Below the pieces are notes generated by a model. The model had not been told where the DNA came from and searched no databases. It worked only from the letters and a program-made list of their open reading frames with translations. A stretch of 18,277 nucleotides of DNA from Helicobacteraceae bacterium (GTDB lineage: Bacteria; Campylobacterota; Campylobacteria; Campylobacterales; Sulfurimonadaceae). Location of the stretch: assembly GCA_030613795.1 (NCBI GenBank), contig JAUWLG010000004.1, forward strand, positions 1 through 18,277, read 5' to 3'. How positions within the stretch are numbered: position 1 is the first letter of the stretch; each line of letters begins with the position of its first letter. Below are positions 7,310-13,928 of this stretch, in pieces. Position numbers and translations under genes: made by a program.

Positions 7310-8335
7310 TTAAAATCGGTCAAAGATCTTTGAAGCGTCCTCATATTTGTAAAAATAGTTTTCTAAATGCAGACGTTTTGTCTTATACCCATCTTTGGTC
7401 AACGCATCATCAAACATATAGAGATAATGTTTACACTCTTTTTTCTCTGCGTCTCTGTAGATCGGCTTTGTCAACTGTAGAAATTCATCCACACTAAGGT
7501 CACGTTTAAAAAGCTTTTGCAGTGAGCCGTATTTGCGTAACTCTTTAGCTCTGTATTTAGGCCATCTTGGCGCTACCCGAATACCATACTCCCCTAAGAT
7601 AACGGTAAATATATACTCAGCTCTGCCACTTTTTCTGTTAGCCCAACAAGGTGGAAGTTCATTACCGCCACCCATGTTGAGTCTGCGTGTCAAGTAACTT
7701 ACCTGCCCTTTTAATATCTCTTGTGCATAAAGCAACTCTTCTTTGGTAAGCGAAGAGAACTCTTTAAGAGACTTTTCAAGCAAGACATTTTCTCTGCGTA
7801 ATCTATCTTCACTCTTTTGAAGCTGCGTTCTCTCTTTTTGCAGCGTTTCAAGTTCTGTAAAAATGGCTTGAAGCTGTTCGGTTGAATTGATATCCTTGAG
7901 CAGTTGTAACAATGAAGATTTACGAGAGAGCTGGACTTTAAACTCTTCATCCATCTTTAAAAGCTTTTCATTGACCTCGTACGCTTCGACCTTACTCTTT
8001 AATTTTTCATTCTCAGCGATAAGTTTTGTCTGATTGCTTAACTCTTTAAAGATCTGTTTTGCTTTCTCCTGCTCTTTATCTTCCCCAAGTCTAAAACGCA
8101 GCAGTGAGCCTATCATCTGCTCAGAAAGAGTTCGGCTGACCTTATTTTTCAACTTTAGGTCCAGATTTTCTTTGATGATCCGTTCATTTTCATGTTCTAC
8201 TTTAGTGATAATACTGGACTTTTCAGCACTCATAAAAGCTGAGATGAGCAAGAGAAGAAAAAAGAGCATTAAAATGAGTTCTGTTAAAGTAATTCCAAAT
8301 AAAAAATCGTTGTTACCATTCTCATGAAACTGCAT
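7310..8335 (-). CDS. MotB/ExbD-like single-pass coiled-coil protein with C-terminal PPCW domain
   Basis: A 341-residue protein that I cannot assign to a named family. Residues 11-34 are one membrane helix with an acidic residue at its start (LTELILMLFFLLLL, Glu19), laid out like MotB, ExbD or ZorB, where an Asp in that helix carries the proton. Residues about 36-215 form a long charged coiled coil. Residues 218-341 form a compact domain with NELPPCW (225-231), then YIFTVILGEYGIRV and a second cysteine at 301 (KKECKHYLY). With the basic/acidic distribution seen, the C-terminal side could be periplasmic, allowing a disulfide, but topology is not certain. It is the last gene of the four-gene unit, 71 bases after the channel-like gene. 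The ribosome-binding site is weak (AGAGGGA about 15 bases upstream). Confidence 0.7.
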   Translation of the reverse strand: MQFHENGNNDFLFGITLTELILMLFFLLLLISAFMSAEKSSIITKVEHENERIIKENLDLKLKNKVSRTLSEQMIGSLLRFRLGEDKEQEKAKQIFKELSNQTKLIAENEKLKSKVEAYEVNEKLLKMDEEFKVQLSRKSSLLQLLKDINSTEQLQAIFTELETLQKERTQLQKSEDRLRRENVLLEKSLKEFSSLTKEELLYAQEILKGQVSYLTRRLNMGGGNELPPCWANRKSGRAEYIFTVILGEYGIRVAPRWPKYRAKELRKYGSLQKLFKRDLSVDEFLQLTKPIYRDAEKKECKHYLYMFDDALTKDGYKTKRLHLENYFYKYEDASKIFDRF

Positions 8336-8406
8336 CAGTAAATGTTATCCCTCTAACTTTTAGGCAATTTAACACTACCGTGTGAACGCATTTTTTCATT
8401 AACAGG

Positions 8407-9861
8407 TCACTTCTGTTCAGGAGCAGCAGCAGGGCTCGCTTGCTGAGCCGGTGCCGCAGGTCTACTCTCGGCTAACACTTTTGCCATAGTGTCTAAAAGT
8501 CTTTTGTTCTCTAAGGCAATTTTTTGAATCAGCTGTTCATTTTTCTGGTCTTGGTTGTTGACAAAAGAGTGCAGTACTTTTGTTGATGATGTGATGATGG
8601 CATCAACAACTTTGGCATTGGTATTTTCAGCACGAGAACCTACCGACTGGATAACTTTGTTGTTTAACACCATTATGTCGTTAATGATCTTCTCATTACC
8701 TGATTCGCGCGACTGAATAAAACTTGCAACGATCTCTTCATTCATACTATTAAGTTTCTTGATTACAGAGCCATTTTGACTCTCTCCATTACTAATAAAA
8801 CTGTCAATTACCTTCTTGTTTTCACCTAAAACACGTTCGATCAAGATTCTGTTTTGCATATCTTTTTGCTCAATAAAGTTCTCGATCAGTTCACGGTTTT
8901 TACCTTCCAAGTCTGCTGTAAGGGTCTTAGAACTCTGTTCGAAAAGCGTATTTACTTCAGCAAAAAGCTTAGGAAGTCCACGTACAAAATCATCAAAGTT
9001 ATGAATGACTTTTCTCATTTCGGTGTTGGAATTGGCGATACTTCCTGCAGATTTTCCCATAGAGTCATTAAACTCACTAATCCATTTTTCACTGTCTGTG
9101 ATCGAATTTTGAAAGGCTTTAACCGAGGACTGCGTTTGTGCCTCATAACGCAGATGATAATTCGTAATATTTTTGTAGATCTCATCAACACGCTCTTCTT
9201 GTTTAGCGTGTACCGTATCCATATCTGCATAGATCTTGTCAAAGATATTACTAATGGAGTGTTGATCCAAACTTGCAACAAGACGTTCATTATACATCTC
9301 TACGGACTTTAACGTCTGCTCGATAAAGAGGTTGATCTTGTCATCTATAACATTCGAAAAAGTCTTAGTCTGATCAATACTGTGCCCGATATGATCATTG
9401 AGCATCTGAAGTTTCTCCATGATCATAAGGTTAAAGCTCTCAATATTTGAGCCGATGTTAGGACTAAAACTGAGTAGATAGATACGCAGTGACAGACCGA
9501 CGATCGTTGTCGAGATCGAAATACCGAACTGACCGATCAGCCGTGTTAATAACCCGCCTTCCATACTTCCATTTGAAAGTATGTACAGTGAACTTGCAAG
9601 TGAGATCAAAGTAAACAAAAAACCAAGATAGTAATTACTATCAGCAAACTGCTCATTTGTCAGCAGCTCTCTTTCAACAATCTTCTGTCCGACAAGGAAG
9701 TAAGCGATCATTACAGAGATCGTCAGTATAATCGAGAGGTAAGTCTTGTCGGAAAATCCTCCTATTAAAATAAAAACAACACCACTGACCAAGGCAACAA
9801 GAAAGAGATATTTAATCTGTACCTTTGCTAAGAATCCACTGTTCAATTTTCTGTTATTCAT
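8407..9861 (-). CDS. MotA/TolQ/ExbB-like membrane protein with long coiled-coil tail
   Basis: A 484-residue protein with four membrane helices (about 16-35, 42-58, 77-95 and 110-131). Helices 3 and 4 resemble the channel-forming helices of MotA, ExbB and ZorA: YYLGFLFTLISLA (77-89) parallels the usual G-x-x-GT-x-x-G-x pattern, and GISISTTIVGLSLRI (113-127) parallels the polar Thr/Ser helix facing the partner's acidic residue. Residues 140-465 are a predicted cytoplasmic coiled coil, with five 26-residue tandem repeats at 322-451, and the protein ends in an Ala/Pro-rich tail. The start lies 2 bases after the preceding stop, so it is co-transcribed. A long tail behind a MotA-like core is the ZorA architecture; whether it conducts ions is inference. 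Confidence 0.72.
   Translation of the reverse strand: MNNRKLNSGFLAKVQIKYLFLVALVSGVVFILIGGFSDKTYLSIILTISVMIAYFLVGQKIVERELLTNEQFADSNYYLGFLFTLISLASSLYILSNGSMEGGLLTRLIGQFGISISTTIVGLSLRIYLLSFSPNIGSNIESFNLMIMEKLQMLNDHIGHSIDQTKTFSNVIDDKINLFIEQTLKSVEMYNERLVASLDQHSISNIFDKIYADMDTVHAKQEERVDEIYKNITNYHLRYEAQTQSSVKAFQNSITDSEKWISEFNDSMGKSAGSIANSNTEMRKVIHNFDDFVRGLPKLFAEVNTLFEQSSKTLTADLEGKNRELIENFIEQKDMQNRILIERVLGENKKVIDSFISNGESQNGSVIKKLNSMNEEIVASFIQSRESGNEKIINDIMVLNNKVIQSVGSRAENTNAKVVDAIITSSTKVLHSFVNNQDQKNEQLIQKIALENKRLLDTMAKVLAESRPAAPAQQASPAAAPEQK
8509..8898 (-). repeat. Five in-frame 78-bp (26-residue) tandem repeats in the channel-like protein tail
   Basis: Residues 322-451 divide without gaps into five units of exactly 26 residues, each opening with Asn or Ser: NRELIENFIE, NKKVIDSFIS, NEEIVASFIQ, NNKVIQSVGS, STKVLHSFVN; a sixth partial unit starts NKRLLDTMAK at 452. 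Shared positions are hydrophobic at 4-5 (V/L/I then I/V/L), Ser/Asn at 7, Phe at 8 in four of the five full copies, Asn at 16 and hydrophobics at 19-20 and 23. The DNA copies have diverged, so the repeats are old and kept at the protein level. Confidence 0.85.
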
Positions 9862-9863
9862 AA

Positions 9864-10673
9864 TTATCCGTCTGTCAGCTTAATGTTTTCAACATTGGCA
9901 CTCATACTGGTAAGCACCTCGACCCAAAAATCGATATAGTCTCTTGATTGCAAGGACTCAAATTTGTCACGTCTTACGATAACGATGTCTATATCCACAC
10001 CTTCGAGGTCTGTACGCGTTTTGATATAAGCGGGAGAGTCGACAAAATGTGCCAGTGAAGATGATCTTGTTTTAAAAAATGACAACTCATCTGAATTCTG
10101 GATCATGTCTGAGATAATGGTGACTTTATATCTGCGCCCGTCCTCTCTGACATAAGGCAGCGCGATATTGTTAACGGCTTGTATCGTCTCTAAAATTGGT
10201 GACTTTGAACTGGTGTAATTACCGGAAAGATCTTTCATCTTTGCCATCAACGGTTTATAAAAACGCTGATCCCACCGCTTTTTGAAGAGTTTTGGGTTGG
10301 AATATATCTCGCTTTTACCTGCACCGTCACCAGGGTTACAGAGTGACAGTTCTGCTCTCATCTCGCTCGGTATAGTGTTGTTTATAAAATAGAGTTGGAT
10401 CTGTTCAGTTATAGCCAGGTTATCGACGATATTTTTAATAATATGCTTGATCTGTTGCACCTGAATAGCATTATAGTTGTCCGTCATATCTAAAATGACA
10501 ATATGTCGATCAAAGGCGCCATCACTGCGGCACATACTCTCTTTATCTACCTCTACTCCGCGGTTCATAACGATAAAAACAGCTATTGCCAGTAAAATAG
10601 CAACAACCACAGCTATTAAGATATAGCCGACTTTGTCACTTTTGGCTTTTTCAGATCGTCTTTTTTTAGGCAT
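9864..10673 (-). CDS. Membrane-anchored von Willebrand A-like domain protein
   Basis: The 269-residue protein starts with a basic stretch (MPKKRRSEKAKSDK), one membrane helix (16-37), then a soluble domain that is periplasmic by the positive-inside rule. The domain looks like a VWA/Rossmann fold: strand HIVILDMTD (57-65) with Asp62 at the first metal-site position, but DMTDN instead of the canonical DXSXS; TSSKSPILETIQ (154-165) where a MIDAS Thr/Ser is expected; and strand VTIISDMIQNS (184-194) with Asp189. Two cysteines, 48 and 112, could form a disulfide. It overlaps the end of the upstream gene by 8 bases, with GGAAG before its ATG, and is followed 2 bases later by the channel-like gene. 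VWA domains usually bind partner proteins; the ligand here is unknown. Confidence 0.68.
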   Translation of the reverse strand: MPKKRRSEKAKSDKVGYILIAVVVAILLAIAVFIVMNRGVEVDKESMCRSDGAFDRHIVILDMTDNYNAIQVQQIKHIIKNIVDNLAITEQIQLYFINNTIPSEMRAELSLCNPGDGAGKSEIYSNPKLFKKRWDQRFYKPLMAKMKDLSGNYTSSKSPILETIQAVNNIALPYVREDGRRYKVTIISDMIQNSDELSFFKTRSSSLAHFVDSPAYIKTRTDLEGVDIDIVIVRRDKFESLQSRDYIDFWVEVLTSMSANVENIKLTDG

Positions 10674-12066
10674 TTTTCACTTCCATATCAGACTCATTGT
10701 CAAGTGCAGTGATGACACTTTTAAGCGTTGTGTTGATCTTAAGTTTCTGCTCACCGATAATATGCGGCAGTTCCAATACGGCATCTTGGTACTGAACAAG
10801 GTCTTCTTTGAACTTGGCATCAACGATCGTGATGACATGTTCCTCATCTAGTTCAACACGTTCTCTAAAGTAGGCAGGTGCTTCATCTGTTCTGTTGTCA
10901 TTGTTGACCTCACGATATAGACCCAGCATCGCATTGTAGGTGTTATTGAGATAGTGATAGTACTCTTTAAAGTGGTCTTGCAGCTTCTGTCTAAAGATAG
11001 GCACTTCCATCAGCTCCTGCATGATGACCTTGGCGGTCATCTGACGTGTTTCCAGTTTGTTCAAGATAGAAGCGGAGCTGCGTTCTATCCCATTAAGCAG
11101 CTCCTCTTTAAGTTCAGAGAAGTCCATCTGTGCTTCTTGATATTTACGGTCAAGATCTCCGTAATGCGGGTACTCATCATCCATCTTATAAAAGTCGGTA
11201 AATGCGATCAAGAAGGAGAGAAGACCGACAAGGACTAAGATGATAGAGTCAAACTCATTCAATCCAAATGGGTTTTGTACAAATGAGATAATGGAGTTGA
11301 CATACGCATTGTCAGGGTCTATACCTAAGGCTACTCGGAGATGTCCAACAAGCAAGTTAAAAAAGAAAATAGCAATAAAGGCAACAATGAGTGTTGCAAG
11401 GACACCATATTTTAATACAGGTGATTTTTTAACAAGATTGAGTTTTTTAACCAAATATCCACCAAGGAAAAAAGCAAAAGTGATGTTGATAAGTGAGATG
11501 ATAAGTGCCTGTGCCGCCCCACCGATTAGACCGAGCTCATTGCCTTTGGCAAAAAAGTAGGCATTCAGCGATGTCTCACTCAGCAAGATCAACATAATAA
11601 TACCAATATATAACACCTTTGAATGAGGATACGAGGCTTCTCTGGTGATGTTATTTTTATGTTTGAACTTCTCCAGGTCACGCTTTCGAACACTAAATTC
11701 GTGTTTTACCTCTTTAATACGCTGTTTGGCACCTTCTTGAAAGGTAGTGATGTTTTGTATAAACTCTTCACTGGCATATTTTGCTTCTGCCAAAATGGTT
11801 GAGATATCGCTGACACGCATCGCCATGTGGTCATACGAAGCTACTTTTTTATAGATCTCTTGTTTGACTGTCGAGAGTTTATCGGCAAAGTAGGCGGTAA
11901 TCTTCTGTTCGTTCGCATCAAAATATTGGCTATCGCTCAGCGGTTTGTTCTCTCTGGCTTGCAGCTTAGCCAAGGCAACAATATTGAGCTCGTCTTTTAG
12001 ATCGTCAAAATCATACTGTTCAAAAAGTATATCATCATGGTCGAGTTGTCTCTTCTTTTTAGCCAC
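10666..12066 (-). CDS. Coiled-coil membrane protein with four TM segments, first gene of the motor-like operon
   Basis: I do not recognise a named family for this 466-residue protein. Residues 1-148 are charged and helical with coiled-coil character. Four hydrophobic segments follow (about 150-172, 180-203, 217-240, 273-291), and residues 292-466 are a second soluble helical region. FFFNLLVGHLRVAL (234-247) at the end of the third helix, with buried Asn and the GHLR turn, looks like a conserved patch. The start is GTG at 12066: it is preceded by AAGGCGGAAT, a good ribosome-binding site, while the ATG starting 2 bases upstream is out of frame. Overlap with the VWA-like gene shows translational coupling, so it is probably a cytoplasmic/membrane scaffold of the same complex; this is inference from context. 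Confidence 0.65.
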   Translation of the reverse strand: MAKKKRQLDHDDILFEQYDFDDLKDELNIVALAKLQARENKPLSDSQYFDANEQKITAYFADKLSTVKQEIYKKVASYDHMAMRVSDISTILAEAKYASEEFIQNITTFQEGAKQRIKEVKHEFSVRKRDLEKFKHKNNITREASYPHSKVLYIGIIMLILLSETSLNAYFFAKGNELGLIGGAAQALIISLINITFAFFLGGYLVKKLNLVKKSPVLKYGVLATLIVAFIAIFFFNLLVGHLRVALGIDPDNAYVNSIISFVQNPFGLNEFDSIILVLVGLLSFLIAFTDFYKMDDEYPHYGDLDRKYQEAQMDFSELKEELLNGIERSSASILNKLETRQMTAKVIMQELMEVPIFRQKLQDHFKEYYHYLNNTYNAMLGLYREVNNDNRTDEAPAYFRERVELDEEHVITIVDAKFKEDLVQYQDAVLELPHIIGEQKLKINTTLKSVITALDNESDMEVKNA

Positions 12067-12203
12067 ATTCCGCCTTGTTTGTAAAGTAGATAAATAACAT
12101 ATCTTCTAGTTTATAATTTTCTTTAATAGTGCATTTTACACTGTTAATATTTATGTTTATTTAAATGGCACTGTTTTGAGGGAAGATGACTGATATCAAT
12201 CTA

Positions 12204-12209
12204 ATTATA
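12204..12209 (-). promoter_or_regulatory. Candidate -10 element for the four-gene motor-like operon
   Basis: TATAAT read on the minus strand lies about 138 bases before the GTG start at 12066, implying a leader of roughly 130 nt. No convincing -35 is present. A perfect 8-bp palindrome TGATATCA (12191-12198) sits just downstream, near the expected transcription start, and could be an operator. Nothing else was recognised in 12067-12281. Confidence 0.3.
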
Positions 12210-12281
12210 GCGTTATTGAAACTTCTGAATAGACATCATAAGACCATGACACAATAAGACAAAATCACAGTAATTTCAATA

Positions 12282-12842
12282 TTACTCAACGCTACATTGC
12301 TCTCTTAACTCTGCAAGATAGTACTTGACATTTTGCAGGTGGACATAGAGTTTTTGAAAGCTGTCTCGGTGTTGAACAGCTGTATAAAAACTGATCAATG
12401 CTGATGAGATTCCACCTGAACCAAGAGTAGATGAAGAACCTGTAATAGTATGAACGATCTCTTCGACTGCTTTATGATCAGAGCCCAAAATCGCCTCTTC
12501 TATACGCGGTATCTCAGCTTCGAGCGCTTTAATAAGATCAAGAACAAAAGAGTCAGCTTCCTCTTGTGTCAGACCCATCTCATCAACCGCTCTAGCATTG
12601 TCATATTTTGGATACGCTTTAGTCGGAATGGTAATATCTTCAGACTCAAACTTCTCATCTATTGTAGACTCATCTTCTTGTACTTTTTGTGCATATTCAT
12701 CGAGCATACTTTTAAGAGACTCTGCCTGTGACGCTGCCGATTTTATTTTTGAACTACGGTATGTTAAATATATAGAGTAGAGTATCAATCCTGCTAATAT
12801 TGCTATAGCAAGGGAAAGAAGAAGGGCTTCAGAGTTGTTCAT
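12282..12842 (-). CDS. Membrane-anchored Hpt (histidine phosphotransfer) domain protein
   Basis: The 186-residue protein has an N-terminal membrane helix (about 5-26), a charged linker (30-90) and a C-terminal Hpt domain (about 91-186). The phospho-accepting motif is VEEIVHTITGSSSTLGSGG, with His131 in the usual H-x-(I/L)-(K/T)-G-S context. Hpt domains relay phosphate between response-regulator receivers and kinases in phosphorelays. No kinase or receiver gene lies in the window, so partners must be elsewhere. A membrane-tethered stand-alone Hpt is unusual; most are soluble or part of hybrid kinases. The gene lies between the Rrf2 gene (95 bp upstream) and the four-gene operon (215 bp downstream), all on one strand. 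An imperfect dyad GTAAC-GTTAA-GTTAC (12862-12876) lies just upstream. Confidence 0.8.
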   Translation of the reverse strand: MNNSEALLLSLAIAILAGLILYSIYLTYRSSKIKSAASQAESLKSMLDEYAQKVQEDESTIDEKFESEDITIPTKAYPKYDNARAVDEMGLTQEEADSFVLDLIKALEAEIPRIEEAILGSDHKAVEEIVHTITGSSSTLGSGGISSALISFYTAVQHRDSFQKLYVHLQNVKYYLAELREQCSVE

Positions 12843-12937
12843 AACATTACTTTCATTCTTGGTAACGTTAAGTTACTATAAGAAAACTAAATAGAAATTG
12901 AAATAGAAAATGTTTTAGTTAAAAATTGAGTTTTTGT

Positions 12938-13342
12938 TTATATATCGTAGTGATAAGGTTGAAAAGCCTGATCGAGTTCCGAGAGTTTTAACATAAAAAG
13001 TCCTTTGACTTTCTCATGTATGTCTGCCCAAAAATACTCCAAAACAACACTTGCCCCTACGTTGCCTTCTATCTTACAAAGAGCACCTTCTAAGACCTCT
13101 ATGATCTCCAGTACGGTGATCTCATGTGCCGGACGTGCAAGTTTATAACCGCCATTAGCACCACGAATACTGGTCACAAGACCTCCTTTACGAAGTGCCG
13201 AGAGGAGTTGTTCCAAATATGAGTGCGAGACCTGTGTCATCGCTGCGATCTCTTTGATCTGCATTGCACGGTTACGCGGTGCATGCGAAAGTACATGCAT
13301 CGCAGCTAAACCATAGATTCCCCGTGTTGAAATACCGGCCAT
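12938..13342 (-). CDS. Rrf2-family transcriptional regulator
   Basis: The 134-residue protein has the Rrf2 winged-helix pattern: STRGIYGLAAMHVLSH (5-20), recognition helix region IKEIAAMTQVSHSYLEQLLSAL (29-50), wing SIRGANGGYKLARP (58-71) and dimerisation helix ITVLEIIEVLEG (75-86). IscR and NsrR carry three cysteines for an Fe-S cluster; only one (Cys89) is present here, so a classical cluster is unlikely and the regulator may sense another signal, as CymR-type members do. Its ATG overlaps the stop of the upstream DUF4395 gene by one base and has no clear ribosome-binding site of its own, so it depends on coupled translation. The natural guess is autoregulation of this two-gene operon. Confidence 0.87.
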   Translation of the reverse strand: MAGISTRGIYGLAAMHVLSHAPRNRAMQIKEIAAMTQVSHSYLEQLLSALRKGGLVTSIRGANGGYKLARPAHEITVLEIIEVLEGALCKIEGNVGASVVLEYFWADIHEKVKGLFMLKLSELDQAFQPYHYDI

Positions 13343-13782
13343 TACAGACGCTCTGGTACAAATCGACGATAGATAAAGTAGATCTTACAACCTATACAGT
13401 AGCCAAACAGCAGCTCAAGTGAAAGACAAAAAAGAAAAACAGCTGCTGCTGAGTACATCAAAACAGTTAAACCCGCTAAGTTAGCCGCTAGTGATATAAA
13501 TACAAAGAAAAGTCCAAAATGTGCCGCTAAACGTTTTGCACCTGCATCAACCATCGCAGACTTGAAACCAAACAGCTTTTTCAGTGCTTTTGAGACTTGG
13601 AATATCAGACTAAAACTTTTATTGCCGTAAAGACGAATAATAAAATCAAGTCCTAAAAAAAGCAATATCAGTGGATTGGGGACAAATACGAATAGTGATA
13701 ATAGTGAAAAGACTGAAAGTGCATTAAGACGTGCAACAGTGCCATCAATTTGACGAAATGCAAGTGGGCAAGATTGTGCCAT
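13342..13782 (-). CDS. DUF4395 family membrane protein with CXXC
   Basis: The 146-residue membrane protein matches the DUF4395 pattern as I remember it: CPLAFRQIDGTVARLNAL near the N-terminus (5-22), four hydrophobic segments (about 23-36, 38-48, 87-105, 106-125), FIIRLYG (47-53), AKRLAAHFGL (82-91) and a C-terminal GYCIGCKIYF, a CXXC motif (Cys128 and Cys131) close to the membrane. The function of the family is unknown; members often sit beside thiol or sulfur-metabolism genes, and the three cysteines suggest redox chemistry. The ribosome-binding site AAAGGA precedes the ATG. It is the first gene of a coupled pair with an Rrf2 regulator and has a clear promoter. Confidence 0.78.
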   Translation of the reverse strand: MAQSCPLAFRQIDGTVARLNALSVFSLLSLFVFVPNPLILLFLGLDFIIRLYGNKSFSLIFQVSKALKKLFGFKSAMVDAGAKRLAAHFGLFFVFISLAANLAGLTVLMYSAAAVFLFCLSLELLFGYCIGCKIYFIYRRFVPERL

Positions 13783-13797
13783 ATTTTTTCCTTTATC

Positions 13798-13811
13798 AGA
13801 TAATAATATCT
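13798..13811. promoter_or_regulatory. Palindrome in the DUF4395/rrf2 leader, candidate operator
   Basis: AGATA-ATAA-TATCT is a perfect 5-4-5 inverted repeat between the -10 element and the ribosome-binding site, a position where a bound Rrf2 dimer would block transcription. Rrf2-family operators are usually longer, so this is only a candidate. Confidence 0.3.
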
Positions 13812-13826
13812 AATAGTTATATGGGA

Positions 13827-13855
13827 ATAATATAGCGACTTCAACTTAAAGTCAA
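13827..13855 (-). promoter_or_regulatory. Sigma-70-type promoter of the DUF4395-rrf2 operon
   Basis: On the minus strand TTGACT (13855-13850), a 17-bp spacer and TATTAT (13832-13827) lie about 45 bases before the ATG at 13782. A short inverted repeat GACTT...AAGTC starts in the -35 region and runs into the spacer. The heptamer tract begins 32 bases upstream of the -35. Confidence 0.6.
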
Positions 13856-13886
13856 CTAACCTTACTTGTTTAGTCAGGTATATAAG

Positions 13887-13928
13887 TTAAGGGTTAAGGG
13901 TTAAGGGTTAAGGGTTAAGGGTTAAGGG
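13887..13928 (+). repeat. Six perfect tandem copies of TTAAGGG
   Basis: The heptamer TTAAGGG is repeated six times without error (42 bp). Each unit supplies a GGG run separated by TTAA, so the plus strand fits a G3-N4 quadruplex pattern with six G-runs. The unit is not a multiple of three and the tract lies outside genes, just upstream of the DUF4395-rrf2 promoter. Perfect short repeats of this size are prone to slipped-strand length change. Confidence 0.95.

Noticed and set aside
7310..12066. Calling the four-gene unit a Zorya system outright
   Set aside because: The ZorA/ZorB-like pair is only an architectural resemblance; no OmpA-type domain, helicase, nuclease or other Zorya effector gene is present, and no direct family match could be run.
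12170..12185. Sigma-54-like TGGCAC site on the plus strand
   Set aside because: The -12 part (TGAGG instead of TTGCA) does not fit and no plus-strand gene follows.
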